Of a stretch of DNA of 64,000 nucleotides, positions 56,305 to 64,000 are shown piece by piece (within the stretch, counting starts at the first letter, position 1; each line of letters starts with the position of its first letter). The DNA comes from Maribacter sp. (GTDB lineage: Bacteria; Bacteroidota; Bacteroidia; Flavobacteriales; Flavobacteriaceae): assembly GCA_024643345.1 (NCBI GenBank), contig JAHENB010000003.1, positions 62,001 to 126,000 on the forward strand, written 5' to 3'. The notes beneath the pieces were generated by a model, which saw nothing but the letters and a program-made list of their open reading frames with translations, did not search any database and was not told the DNA's origin. The translations under genes and the position numbers were made by a program.

Positions 56305-57540
56305 GTGTATTACCTCTACAACCTGATCGTTCAAATTTTCTGGTTTTATCTAAAGATCGTGGCGCTTTTCCACCCTAAAATCAAGCTTTTTGTTGAAGGC
56401 AGGAAAGACGCTTTTGGTCATTTGGAACGTTCGGTCGCAAGCTCGGATCGTATTTTTTGGATCCATGTGGCCTCTTTGGGCGAATTCGAACAGGGACTCC
56501 CGATCATTGAAAAATTGAGGCAGGAATATCCGACCCATAAAATCCTGGTCACTTTTTTTTCGCCGTCAGGTTACGAAATCAAGAAGAATTCACAAGTTGC
56601 CGACGTCATTGCCTATTTACCAATGGACAGTGCGAATAATGTGGTCCGATTCCTTAAAATAGTGCATCCCGAATTGGCTATTTTCGTCAAATATGAAATA
56701 TGGCCCAATTACCTAAGGCACCTAAAGGATAAAAAAATTCCGACGCTCCTTGTTTCCGCACTGTTCAAAAAACGGCAGGTTTATTTTAAAAGTTATGGCG
56801 GTTTTATGCGCAAGGCCTTAACTGCCTTCCACCATATTTTTGTCCAGGATACCGCTTCGGAGCATTTATTGAAAACTATTGGAATTAAAAACATATCGGT
56901 CAGCGGTGATACCCGCCTTGATAGGGTTTCCGAAATTTTGGAAAGGGACAATACCCTTGACTTCATGGTTAAATTCAAACAAAATAGGCTGTGCATGGTC
57001 GCAGGAAGTACGTGGCCGGAAGACGAATCGCTTTTGATCGACTTTATCAATTCGTCTCAAAAAAACTTAAAATTCGTTTTGGCGCCCCATACCCTGAATA
57101 GCGAAAAAATTCTTGGCCTGGCCGGCGCGTTCACCAAAAAAACGATGCTCTATACCAACCTGGATTTGGCCACCATTAGCGACTGTGAGGTTTTGATCAT
57201 CAATCATATCGGTCTTTTGACCAAAATCTACAGCTATGCCGACATCGCTTATGTCGGCGGAGGTTTCGCAACCGGACTTCACAACACCTTGGAGCCAGCG
57301 GTCTTCGGAATTCCCGTGATTATCGGACCCCGTTTTAAGGGGTTTAAGGAAGCGGAAGATTTGGTGGGCCAAAAAGGCATTCTCACCGTAAGCGATCGAT
57401 GGAGCTTCGGGGAATTGATTAAAAAAATGCTCGATAATCCCGATTTCCGTCGCAAGACCGGTGCGGTGAACGCAGCATATATTGCCAAAAACAAGGGAGC
57501 AAGCGTCCAAATTATGAATCACATCCGTAAATTATTATGA
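56305..57540 (+). CDS. waaA: 3-deoxy-D-manno-octulosonic acid (Kdo) transferase
   Basis: 411 residues, GT30-family enzyme adding Kdo to lipid A precursor. A short N-terminal membrane segment anchors a two-domain glycosyltransferase; RIFWIHVASLGEFEQGLP is the acceptor-side motif and ADIAYVGGGFATGLHNTLEPA is the donor motif. Translation starts at a GTG (56305); no in-frame ATG lies close upstream. A small lipoprotein gene follows after 19 nt. Confidence 0.92.
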   Translation: MYYLYNLIVQIFWFYLKIVALFHPKIKLFVEGRKDAFGHLERSVASSDRIFWIHVASLGEFEQGLPIIEKLRQEYPTHKILVTFFSPSGYEIKKNSQVADVIAYLPMDSANNVVRFLKIVHPELAIFVKYEIWPNYLRHLKDKKIPTLLVSALFKKRQVYFKSYGGFMRKALTAFHHIFVQDTASEHLLKTIGIKNISVSGDTRLDRVSEILERDNTLDFMVKFKQNRLCMVAGSTWPEDESLLIDFINSSQKNLKFVLAPHTLNSEKILGLAGAFTKKTMLYTNLDLATISDCEVLIINHIGLLTKIYSYADIAYVGGGFATGLHNTLEPAVFGIPVIIGPRFKGFKEAEDLVGQKGILTVSDRWSFGELIKKMLDNPDFRRKTGAVNAAYIAKNKGASVQIMNHIRKLL

Positions 57541-57559
57541 TTCACTCTTTTTTTGATCC

Positions 57560-57781
57560 ATGCGTTTACCCCATATTGCCTTGTTTGTTATGCTGCTGAC
57601 TTGCTTATCTTGCAATCCTTTTGCACAGAACGGTCATGATTCGAATGCAAACGACAATCGTAATGCCCCATTGGATGACATAGAACTGCAACGTCTGAAG
57701 TCCAATGATTCCATGATAAAAAAACTGCAGAAAAAAAGAAAAGCCCAGGCTTCGGATACCTTAAAACCCAAGTCGGCCTAG
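57560..57781 (+). CDS. Small lipoprotein downstream of waaA
   Basis: 73 residues. A lipoprotein signal with lipobox LLTCLSC is followed by a short, Asn/Asp-rich then Lys-rich segment (KKLQKKRKAQ). No family recognised. It is 19 nt after waaA and probably cotranscribed. Confidence 0.55.
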   Translation: MRLPHIALFVMLLTCLSCNPFAQNGHDSNANDNRNAPLDDIELQRLKSNDSMIKKLQKKRKAQASDTLKPKSA

Positions 57782-57895
57782 GCACTGCCCAAAAGGTAAA
57801 TAAAGCCCATTGTCTTCCTTCATGGTCAAAAGGATGCCCAAGGACATTGGTACCTTAATTTTTATTAGATTTACCAAAACCAACAACCCACGACC

Positions 57896-59218
57896 ATGAA
57901 TTCCAAAATTTTAAGAATATCAATGATTGCCGCACTGGCCGGCTTTTTGTTCGGCTTTGACACCGTTGTTATTTCCGGGGCCGAGAAAACATTACAATTG
58001 CTGTGGAACACCTCCGATGCCTTCCACGGCTCTGTGGTGATTGGGATGGCGCTTTGGGGAACGGTAATTGGCGCCCTTTTGGGCGGAATACCAACAGATA
58101 AGATCGGCAGGAAAAATACCCTGATCTGGATAGGCATCCTATATTCTGTATCAGCTATAGGTTCGGCCTTTGCGAATGACCCTATCACCTTTGCCATTGC
58201 CAGATTTATAGGCGGCCTTGGCGTTGGGGCATCGACCGTGGCCGCACCCGCCTATATTTCGGAAATAGCGCCTGCCAAAAATCGAGGGAGATTGGTTGGG
58301 CTTTACCAGTTTATGTTGGTCTTCGGAATTTTGATGGCTTTCATCAGTAATTATGCCTTGAGCGACGTCGGTAAGAACGCTTGGAGATGGATGGTTGGCG
58401 TGGAGGCTTTTCCCGCCATCATCTATACCCTTTTTGTGATGACGGTGCCCAAAAGCCCAAGATGGCTTTTGACCAAGCATCGAACTGCAGAGGCGAAGGC
58501 CATACTCGCTACCCTGAACCCCGAATTGACCATTGAAGGGCTTCAGGCCGATATGGATGAGGGAATGGACGACAACAGTTCCAGTGAAAATATCTTCATC
58601 AAAAAATATAGGTTCCCTTTAATGCTGGCTTTTTTTATCGCTTTTTTCAATCAATTTTCAGGCATTAACGCCTTTCTTTATTACGCCCCGCGCATTTTTG
58701 AGGCCGCGGGTCTCGGCGAGAGCACAGCGCTGCTAAGCAGTATTGGTATCGGCATTACCAATTTGGTTTTTACCATAGTAGGCATTTTCCTTATCGACAA
58801 GTTGGGAAGGAAGCAATTGATGTATATGGGATCTGTGGGCTATATCATTTCCCTGTCCCTTGTGGCCGCGGCCTTTATTTTGGGATGGCAGGGCATGGCC
58901 GTACCCATATTCCTCTTTTTGTTCATCGCTTCCCATGCCATCGGCCAGGGCGCTGTAATCTGGGTATTCATTTCTGAGGTTTTCCCCAATCATTTGCGTG
59001 GGGCGGGCCAGTCTTTTGGCAGCTCTACCCATTGGGTACTGGCCGCGATCATCCCTTCTTTGGTGCCCTTTTTGTTCGGAACCATTGGCCCGGGACCGGT
59101 CTTTGCCTTTTTCGCGTTCATGATGGTTTTACAGTTGTTGTTCGTATATTTCATAATGCCGGAGACCAAGGGAATCAGCCTAGAACAACTGAGCCAAAAG
59201 CTCAGCGGAAAAAAATAG
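57896..59218 (+). CDS. MFS sugar porter
   Basis: 440 residues with 12 predicted helices. Sugar-porter signatures are all present: GFDTVVISGAEKTL in helix 1, GRKNTLIWIG between helices 2 and 3, PKSPRWL after helix 6, LIDKLGRKQLMYMG before helix 8 and MPETKG after helix 12. It resembles xylose, galactose or glucose proton symporters. Isolated, so the substrate is open. Confidence 0.92.
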   Translation: MNSKILRISMIAALAGFLFGFDTVVISGAEKTLQLLWNTSDAFHGSVVIGMALWGTVIGALLGGIPTDKIGRKNTLIWIGILYSVSAIGSAFANDPITFAIARFIGGLGVGASTVAAPAYISEIAPAKNRGRLVGLYQFMLVFGILMAFISNYALSDVGKNAWRWMVGVEAFPAIIYTLFVMTVPKSPRWLLTKHRTAEAKAILATLNPELTIEGLQADMDEGMDDNSSSENIFIKKYRFPLMLAFFIAFFNQFSGINAFLYYAPRIFEAAGLGESTALLSSIGIGITNLVFTIVGIFLIDKLGRKQLMYMGSVGYIISLSLVAAAFILGWQGMAVPIFLFLFIASHAIGQGAVIWVFISEVFPNHLRGAGQSFGSSTHWVLAAIIPSLVPFLFGTIGPGPVFAFFAFMMVLQLLFVYFIMPETKGISLEQLSQKLSGKK

Positions 59219-59369
59219 CAGCCCTTCTTTATTGAGCATCAGCATTTTAACGATGTTACGGGTTATTCAACGGAAGAATATACGATTCGAAGGGCCATTG
59301 GTCGAAATAATTGACTAAAATCTCAAATTGAAGCCAGAATTTCCTTAATTTACAGGAAATAACACTAAA

Positions 59370-59498
59370 ATGGAACAGGAAATTACTTTTGGTGAAAGAG
59401 TACTGAATGGTTTCCTAAGTTTAATGGTAGTGGTACTTGTCGGGATTTTGCTCTCGGTCGTGCTCTGTCTTATACTTTGGGCCTTCGGATTCTTTTAA
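59370..59498 (+). CDS. 42-residue single-helix membrane protein
   Basis: A short frame (43 codons with stop) after the sugar porter: a polar N-terminus (MEQEITFGERVLN) and one strongly hydrophobic helix of about 25 residues, ending WAFGFF. A terminator lies 80 nt on. It is too short for similarity to mean much, but composition is typical of small inner-membrane proteins. Not recognised. Confidence 0.45.
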   Translation: MEQEITFGERVLNGFLSLMVVVLVGILLSVVLCLILWAFGFF

Positions 59499-59578
59499 TC
59501 CAAAATCTTGGTTCCCCACAAAAATCTTATGCCCCTATTTATTGTTTTAATTTAAGTTTGGTTTAGACGATTGCCATA

Positions 59579-59609
59579 AAAGCCCTTCTCTCCGGAAGGG
59601 CTTTTTTTT
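59579..59609 (+). terminator. Rho-independent terminator after the sugar porter
   Basis: AAAGCCCTT (59579-59587) pairs with AAGGGCTTT (59596-59604), 8-nt loop, followed by a run of T. Confidence 0.85.
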
Positions 59610-59891
59610 GTATGCCATCCGATTGATTCCTTTGCCCATCAAGCCTTAATAAAGTGTTGGTTGACGCCGCTGTCTTGCCTGACATGTAATTGATTCAGCG
59701 CTAATGGGTTCAGAAGCCGATATTTTAATCGGGTTTTCCTTTCGAATAGACAACTTCGCCTGAATGAAATATTTCTTGTTTCCTTGATTTTAAACATAAA
59801 ATACATCGGCTCAAAGAACCTTATGCAGATGGGGAAAGCCGTCTTGGTTAAAAAGTCGGACTTTTGTTAATACCATAGAAAATAAAACTCC

Positions 59892-59926
59892 TTTGAACCA
59901 GATAAATAGGAATTATGTAAATTTAC
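59892..59926 (+). promoter_or_regulatory. Promoter and palindrome upstream of the metal-efflux locus
   Basis: TTTG at 59892-59895, 22 nt, then TAaaTTTA at 59918-59925. The -7 box lies inside a 10-nt palindrome GTAAATTTAC (59917-59926), and ATGTAAAT occurs twice with a 14-nt spacing (59915 and 59929). A repressor or activator site over the promoter is possible. Confidence 0.4.
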
Positions 59927-59933
59927 CATGTAA

Positions 59934-60356
59934 ATGAAAAAAGGTTTACATAAAATAATATGCCTTTTTATGGCACTTTTGGTGCTGTTCTCCACAATGT
60001 CGTTCACCGTGGAGATGCATTATTGTGGCAACAAATTGGTTGATTTCAGTCTGTTCAATAATTTGGATCGCTGTAAAACGATGCCGGAAAAGACCGAATC
60101 TGATGCGATGTGCCCTTCAATGAAAATGGCAATGGAGTGCTGTAAAGATGTGCAAATCGCCCAATTGGGGCAACACGAGTTAAAAATATCTTTTGACCAA
60201 ATCACTTTTGATCCCCTTTTATTCATCGCTTCTTTTTTTAACGCTTATAAAAACCTGTTAGAAGGGCATGACCAAAACATCGTTCCCTTTAATGATTATT
60301 CGCCTCCACCACTGATACGGGACATCCATATCCTTGATCAATCCTTCCTGATTTGA
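59934..60356 (+). CDS. HYC_CC_PP-family protein
   Basis: 140 residues: a signal or single helix (about 7-24), then HYC at residues 29-31, further cysteines (C47, C60) and CC at 69-70, ending in a Pro-rich stretch (SPPPLIRD). This is the pattern of the HYC_CC_PP family that stands before CusA/CzcA pumps in Bacteroidota. The Cys/His/Met-rich segment (MCPSMKMAMECC) suggests copper or other soft-metal binding in the periplasm. It is 114 nt upstream of the pump gene and probably its partner. Confidence 0.85.
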   Translation: MKKGLHKIICLFMALLVLFSTMSFTVEMHYCGNKLVDFSLFNNLDRCKTMPEKTESDAMCPSMKMAMECCKDVQIAQLGQHELKISFDQITFDPLLFIASFFNAYKNLLEGHDQNIVPFNDYSPPPLIRDIHILDQSFLI

Positions 60357-60470
60357 TTTTCAAACATTAGCAAATTAAGGCCTTAGGCAATCGCCACCTT
60401 TTGGGCCAAACCTGTTGTTCGTGTGGGTACTACTTCCGCACGGTTTCTAATTGTTTAACAATCAAGTCCT

Positions 60471-63400
60471 ATGCTGAATAAAAGCATCAAATTTCTTATA
60501 GAGAACAAATTGGTAGCGATATTGTTGCTCATACTTTTTGTGGGATGGGGTACGGTCAATGCTCCTTTTAAATGGGATACGGGCTTTTTACCGAGCGACC
60601 CTGTTGCGGTCGATGCCATCCCCGATATTGGGGAAAACCAGCAAATTGTTTTTACGAAATGGCCGGGCAGATCGCCGCAAGATATCGAGAATCAGATTTC
60701 CTATCCGTTGACCACTTCTTTATTGGGGATTCCAGGGGTAAGAACGATACGCAGTTCCTCAATGTTCGGTTTCTCGAGCATTTATATCATTTTTGAAGAA
60801 GATATTGAATTTTATTGGAGTCGTAGCAGAATCCTCGAAAAGCTGAATTCGCTGCCGAGCAACCTACTTCCGGAAGGCGTAAACCCCGCTTTGGGACCCG
60901 ATGCAACAGGTTTGGGCCAAATATTCTGGTACACCTTGGAAGGTAGGGACGTACAAGGAAATGTTACGGGTGGCTGGGATTTACAGGAACTGCGCAGCAT
61001 CCAGGATTACTATGTAAAATATGCTCTGTCCGCAGCTAGCGGAGTTTCAGAAGTGGCCTCTATTGGGGGCTATGTTCAGGAATATCAAATCGATGTAGAT
61101 CCCGAATTAATGAAACAATACAACATCGGACTGCATCAAGTGGTGAATGCGGTCAAACAGAGCAACCGGGACATTGGGGCGCAAACCTTGGAAATCAATC
61201 AGGCCGAATATCTTGTGCGCGGCCTGGGTTATGTGGAGTCTTTGGAGGACATCAAAAATGCAGTTATAACATCGGAAGATTATACTTCCATCCGGGTAAA
61301 GGACATAGCCAATGTTTCTCTCGGGCCCGCCGTCCGCCGTGGCATTCTTGACAAGGAAGGGGCAGAAGTCGTTGGTGGCGTTGTCGTAGCGAGATACGGG
61401 GCAAATCCGTTGGAGGTCATCAACAATGTAAAGGATAAAATAAAGGAACTGAGTTCGGGACTTCCTTCCAAAGAACTAAGCGATGGCAGCACATCGCAAT
61501 TGACCATTGTTCCATTTTATGACCGTACCGAACTGATCCAGGAAACTTTGGGAACGCTCAACGAGGCCCTGACCCTTGAAATTCTCATAACGATTTTGGT
61601 CATCGTTATTATGATGTTCAATCTCCGGGCTTCCATTCTCATTGCAGGACTCTTGCCCGTTGCCGTATTAATGGTGTTTATTGCGATGAAAATGTTTGGG
61701 GTCGATGCCAATATCGTGGCCCTATCGGGAATTGCGATTGCCATCGGCACGATGGTCGATGTTGGGGTGATATTGGCTGAAAACATGATACGGCATCTCA
61801 ACGATGAAAAATTGCGCCTTCAGGAAGATGGAAGCGAATTCACCACGAACGAAATCATCTACAATGCCACGGCCGAAGTATCAGGGGCGATAGTAACGGC
61901 GGTAATGACTACTATAATTAGTTTTATACCCGTTTTCACCATGATAGGTGCGGAGGGAAAACTGTTTCGCCCGCTTGCTTTTACCAAAACAATGGCCCTT
62001 AGCGCATCGCTGGTCATTGCCCTTTTCTTGATTCCTCCATTTGCTGCTTTTTTGTTCAGAAAAAAAAGAAGCAAGAGCATTGTGGGCTATGCATTCAGCG
62101 TGCTACTTATAGTTTTAGGCCTTATCGCGGTGGTCTATGGCTATTGGTTGGGTCTGGTATTGATGGCCTTCGGCACGATAAGACCCTTAAGAAACGCCGA
62201 ACTGGCTGGGCGATTATTTAATGGGTTTTCACTTTCCGACAGGCAGGCCAACCTATTGAACATTATTATTTCCGCAACTGCAATCGTATTCCTTTTGGCC
62301 ACCTATTGGCGACCTCTGGGTTTTGACCGAAGCATCGCAATGAACCTGATTTTCGTCGGAATTATTTGCTTAGGATTGCTAGGCGTATTCTCCCTGTTCA
62401 GGATTTACTATTCCAGAATACTTAGATGGGCCTTACAAAACAGACTATTATTTTTGATGATACCCGCCACCGTTTTGACATTGGGAATTTTAATCATGCG
62501 AAATACTGGTAAAGAGTTTATGCCGGCCCTTAATGAAGGTTCATTCCTTTTGATGCCAACCTCCCTTCCCCATGCTGGGGTAGCCGAAAACAAGCGGGTG
62601 TTACAGCAGCTCGATATGGCCGTGGCCACTATTCCTGAAATCGAAACGGTGGTCGGCAAATCTGGGCGGACAGAATCCGCACTTGACCCCGCGCCTTTGT
62701 CAATGTATGAAAATATGATTCAGTACAAGCCTGAATACATGCAGAATAATGAAGGAAAACGCACACGCTTTAAAACCAACGAAGATGGTCTCTTCGAATT
62801 AAAAGACGGGAATTTCATTTTGAACCCTAATACTTTTCTTAACGAAAACACTTTGAAGTACGATGAAACCGACATTGAAGATTTTTCCGAAGTCCATTAT
62901 AAAGATTTGATTCCCGATAGCGACGGCGAATATTATCGAAACTGGCGACCTGCAATCCAATCTCCCGATGATATCTGGAACGAAATCGTACGGGTTACAC
63001 GATTGCCCGGTGTCACATCCGCACCCAAATTACAGCCTATTGAAACCCGCTTGGTCATGCTGCAAACGGGGATGCGCGCACCTATGGGCATCAAGGTTAA
63101 GGGCCAAGATCTAAGACAAATCGAAGCGTTCGGAATACAATTGGAGAACATTCTAAAAGAGGCCGACGGGGTGAAGGACGAAGCCGTCTTTGCCGATAGG
63201 ATCGTTGGTAAACCCTATCTCCTAATCGATATTGACAGGGAGGCTTTGGCGAGATATGGCATTGTTATCGATGATGTACAAAGGGTCTTGGAAGTAGCTG
63301 TCGGCGGCATAACATTGACCCAGACCGTCGAAGGCAGGGAACGTTACGGGGTTCGGGTACGCTACCCAAGGGAACTTCGGGAAAATCCTGCCGATATCAA

Positions 63401-64000
63401 GAATATCTATGTTCCGGCAGCAAAGGGCAGTCCCGTTCCTTTGAGCGAACTGGTGAGCATCCGTTATGAAAAAGGCCCACAAGTCATTAAAAGCGAGGAT
63501 ACCTTTTTGGTGGGCTATGTCCTATTTGATAAACTGGACGGTTACGCAGAAGTCAATGTAGTGGAAAATGCACAAGCCCTTATCCAACAGAAAATAGACC
63601 AAGGGGAATTGGCGGTTCCTAAGGGTATCAGCTATAAATTTACCGGCACTTATGAAAATCAATTGCGAGCCGAAAAAACCCTATCAGTAGTTGTTCCACT
63701 GGCATTGCTGATCATCTTTTTGATTCTCTACTTTCAGTTTCGGTCGATTTCCACATCGTTCATGGTCTTTACGGGTATCGCCGTCGCCTTTGCTGGTGGT
63801 TTTATCATGATTTGGCTCTATGGACAAGAGTGGTTCCTAAATTTTAACCTGTTCGGCGAAAATCTTCGCGACCTTTTTAACATGAAAACCATCAACCTAA
63901 GTGTGGCGGTTTGGGTTGGTTTCATTGCCTTGTTCGGTATTTCGACAGATGATGGCGTCATCATGGCCACATATCTAACGCAAACATTTAAAAGGGAAAC
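60471..64000 (+). CDS. cusA: CusA/CzcA-type heavy-metal RND pump (partial)
   Basis: At least 1176 residues, cut by the right edge. The N-terminal periplasmic part carries WPGRSPQDIENQISYPL; helix 4 carries the proton-relay GTMVDVGVILAEN. After helix 6 (about residue 525) comes an extra region (about 530-655) with three to four hydrophobic segments before helix 7, not expected in E. coli CusA. GMRAPMGIKVKG and the second periplasmic domain follow. Near the cut, FGISTDDGVIMATYL has Asp where CusA has a Glu in the helix. It exports Cu+/Ag+ or Zn2+/Co2+/Cd2+; the ion is undetermined. The membrane fusion and outer-membrane partners should lie past the edge. Confidence 0.93.
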   Translation, partial: MLNKSIKFLIENKLVAILLLILFVGWGTVNAPFKWDTGFLPSDPVAVDAIPDIGENQQIVFTKWPGRSPQDIENQISYPLTTSLLGIPGVRTIRSSSMFGFSSIYIIFEEDIEFYWSRSRILEKLNSLPSNLLPEGVNPALGPDATGLGQIFWYTLEGRDVQGNVTGGWDLQELRSIQDYYVKYALSAASGVSEVASIGGYVQEYQIDVDPELMKQYNIGLHQVVNAVKQSNRDIGAQTLEINQAEYLVRGLGYVESLEDIKNAVITSEDYTSIRVKDIANVSLGPAVRRGILDKEGAEVVGGVVVARYGANPLEVINNVKDKIKELSSGLPSKELSDGSTSQLTIVPFYDRTELIQETLGTLNEALTLEILITILVIVIMMFNLRASILIAGLLPVAVLMVFIAMKMFGVDANIVALSGIAIAIGTMVDVGVILAENMIRHLNDEKLRLQEDGSEFTTNEIIYNATAEVSGAIVTAVMTTIISFIPVFTMIGAEGKLFRPLAFTKTMALSASLVIALFLIPPFAAFLFRKKRSKSIVGYAFSVLLIVLGLIAVVYGYWLGLVLMAFGTIRPLRNAELAGRLFNGFSLSDRQANLLNIIISATAIVFLLATYWRPLGFDRSIAMNLIFVGIICLGLLGVFSLFRIYYSRILRWALQNRLLFLMIPATVLTLGILIMRNTGKEFMPALNEGSFLLMPTSLPHAGVAENKRVLQQLDMAVATIPEIETVVGKSGRTESALDPAPLSMYENMIQYKPEYMQNNEGKRTRFKTNEDGLFELKDGNFILNPNTFLNENTLKYDETDIEDFSEVHYKDLIPDSDGEYYRNWRPAIQSPDDIWNEIVRVTRLPGVTSAPKLQPIETRLVMLQTGMRAPMGIKVKGQDLRQIEAFGIQLENILKEADGVKDEAVFADRIVGKPYLLIDIDREALARYGIVIDDVQRVLEVAVGGITLTQTVEGRERYGVRVRYPRELRENPADIKNIYVPAAKGSPVPLSELVSIRYEKGPQVIKSEDTFLVGYVLFDKLDGYAEVNVVENAQALIQQKIDQGELAVPKGISYKFTGTYENQLRAEKTLSVVVPLALLIIFLILYFQFRSISTSFMVFTGIAVAFAGGFIMIWLYGQEWFLNFNLFGENLRDLFNMKTINLSVAVWVGFIALFGISTDDGVIMATYLTQTFKRE

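Larger units (their letters stand above)
59499..59933. other. Intergenic region with a terminator and a promoter
   Basis: This stretch of 435 bp contains the terminator at 59579-59609 and, at its right end, the promoter of the HYC_CC_PP gene. Between about 59610 and 59885 I see no open frame, RNA gene or clear repeat. Confidence 0.5.

Overview
The window looks like a chromosomal segment of a marine-type Flavobacteriaceae (Bacteroidota). Four things point there: alternative complex III, type IX secretion sorting domains and DUF4249/TonB-receptor modules; family members such as the HYC_CC_PP protein and the DUF2723 (TMEM260-like) protein; promoters of the Bacteroidota form TTG / 19-20 nt / TAnnTTTG; and A-rich rather than Shine-Dalgarno-like sequence before the start codons. 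I do not assign a genus. Most of the window is housekeeping. I see no insertion sequence, prophage, integrase, restriction or defence locus, or CRISPR array.

Layout. 0-8 kb: the start of alternative complex III (actA, cut by the left edge), a SPOR protein converging on the rimP-nusA-infB operon, a CPA-type cation/proton antiporter and tRNA-Gln. 8-18 kb: a very large DUF2723 membrane protein, a cysteine-less thioredoxin-fold protein, a membrane metallophosphoesterase, cutC, a glycosylasparaginase and polA. 18-24 kb: a nonsense-interrupted type IX sorting-domain gene, then two tandem DUF4249 lipoproteins with one TonB-dependent receptor, and a small lipoprotein. 24-27.4 kb: rplM-rpsI and rpsB-tsf, with a structured leader before rpsB and a helix-hairpin-helix domain fused to S2. 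27.4-38 kb: an XRE regulator/membrane protein pair, an M61 peptidase, pyrH-frr, an RND exporter, asnS-rpoN and a PAP2-like membrane protein.

38-49 kb (mostly minus strand): an exbB/4-TM/exbD/exbD set with an outer-membrane barrel, tRNA-Ser, type I asparaginase, TatD nuclease and a retropepsin-like protease, then sucA and sucB with an M23 peptidase between them. 49-60 kb: a small outer-membrane protein, a DUF839/PhoX-like secreted protein with calcium-type repeats and a type IX sorting signal, a periplasmic amidohydrolase, an envelope-sugar group (galE, a DegT aminotransferase, waaA), and a sugar porter. 60-64 kb: a metal-efflux locus, the HYC_CC_PP protein followed by a CusA/CzcA RND pump cut by the right edge.

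How it works together: translation and transcription machinery (IF-2, NusA, RimP, S2, EF-Ts, L13, S9, RRF, AsnRS, sigma-54), respiration and the TCA cycle (ACIII, 2-oxoglutarate dehydrogenase E1/E2) and envelope biogenesis and transport dominate. The items most worth a second look are the rpsB leader plus S2 fusion, the broken sorting-domain gene, the redox-dead thioredoxin, the cysteine cluster in the DUF4249 pair, the XRE operator, a 31-nt perfect palindrome and the enlarged CusA.
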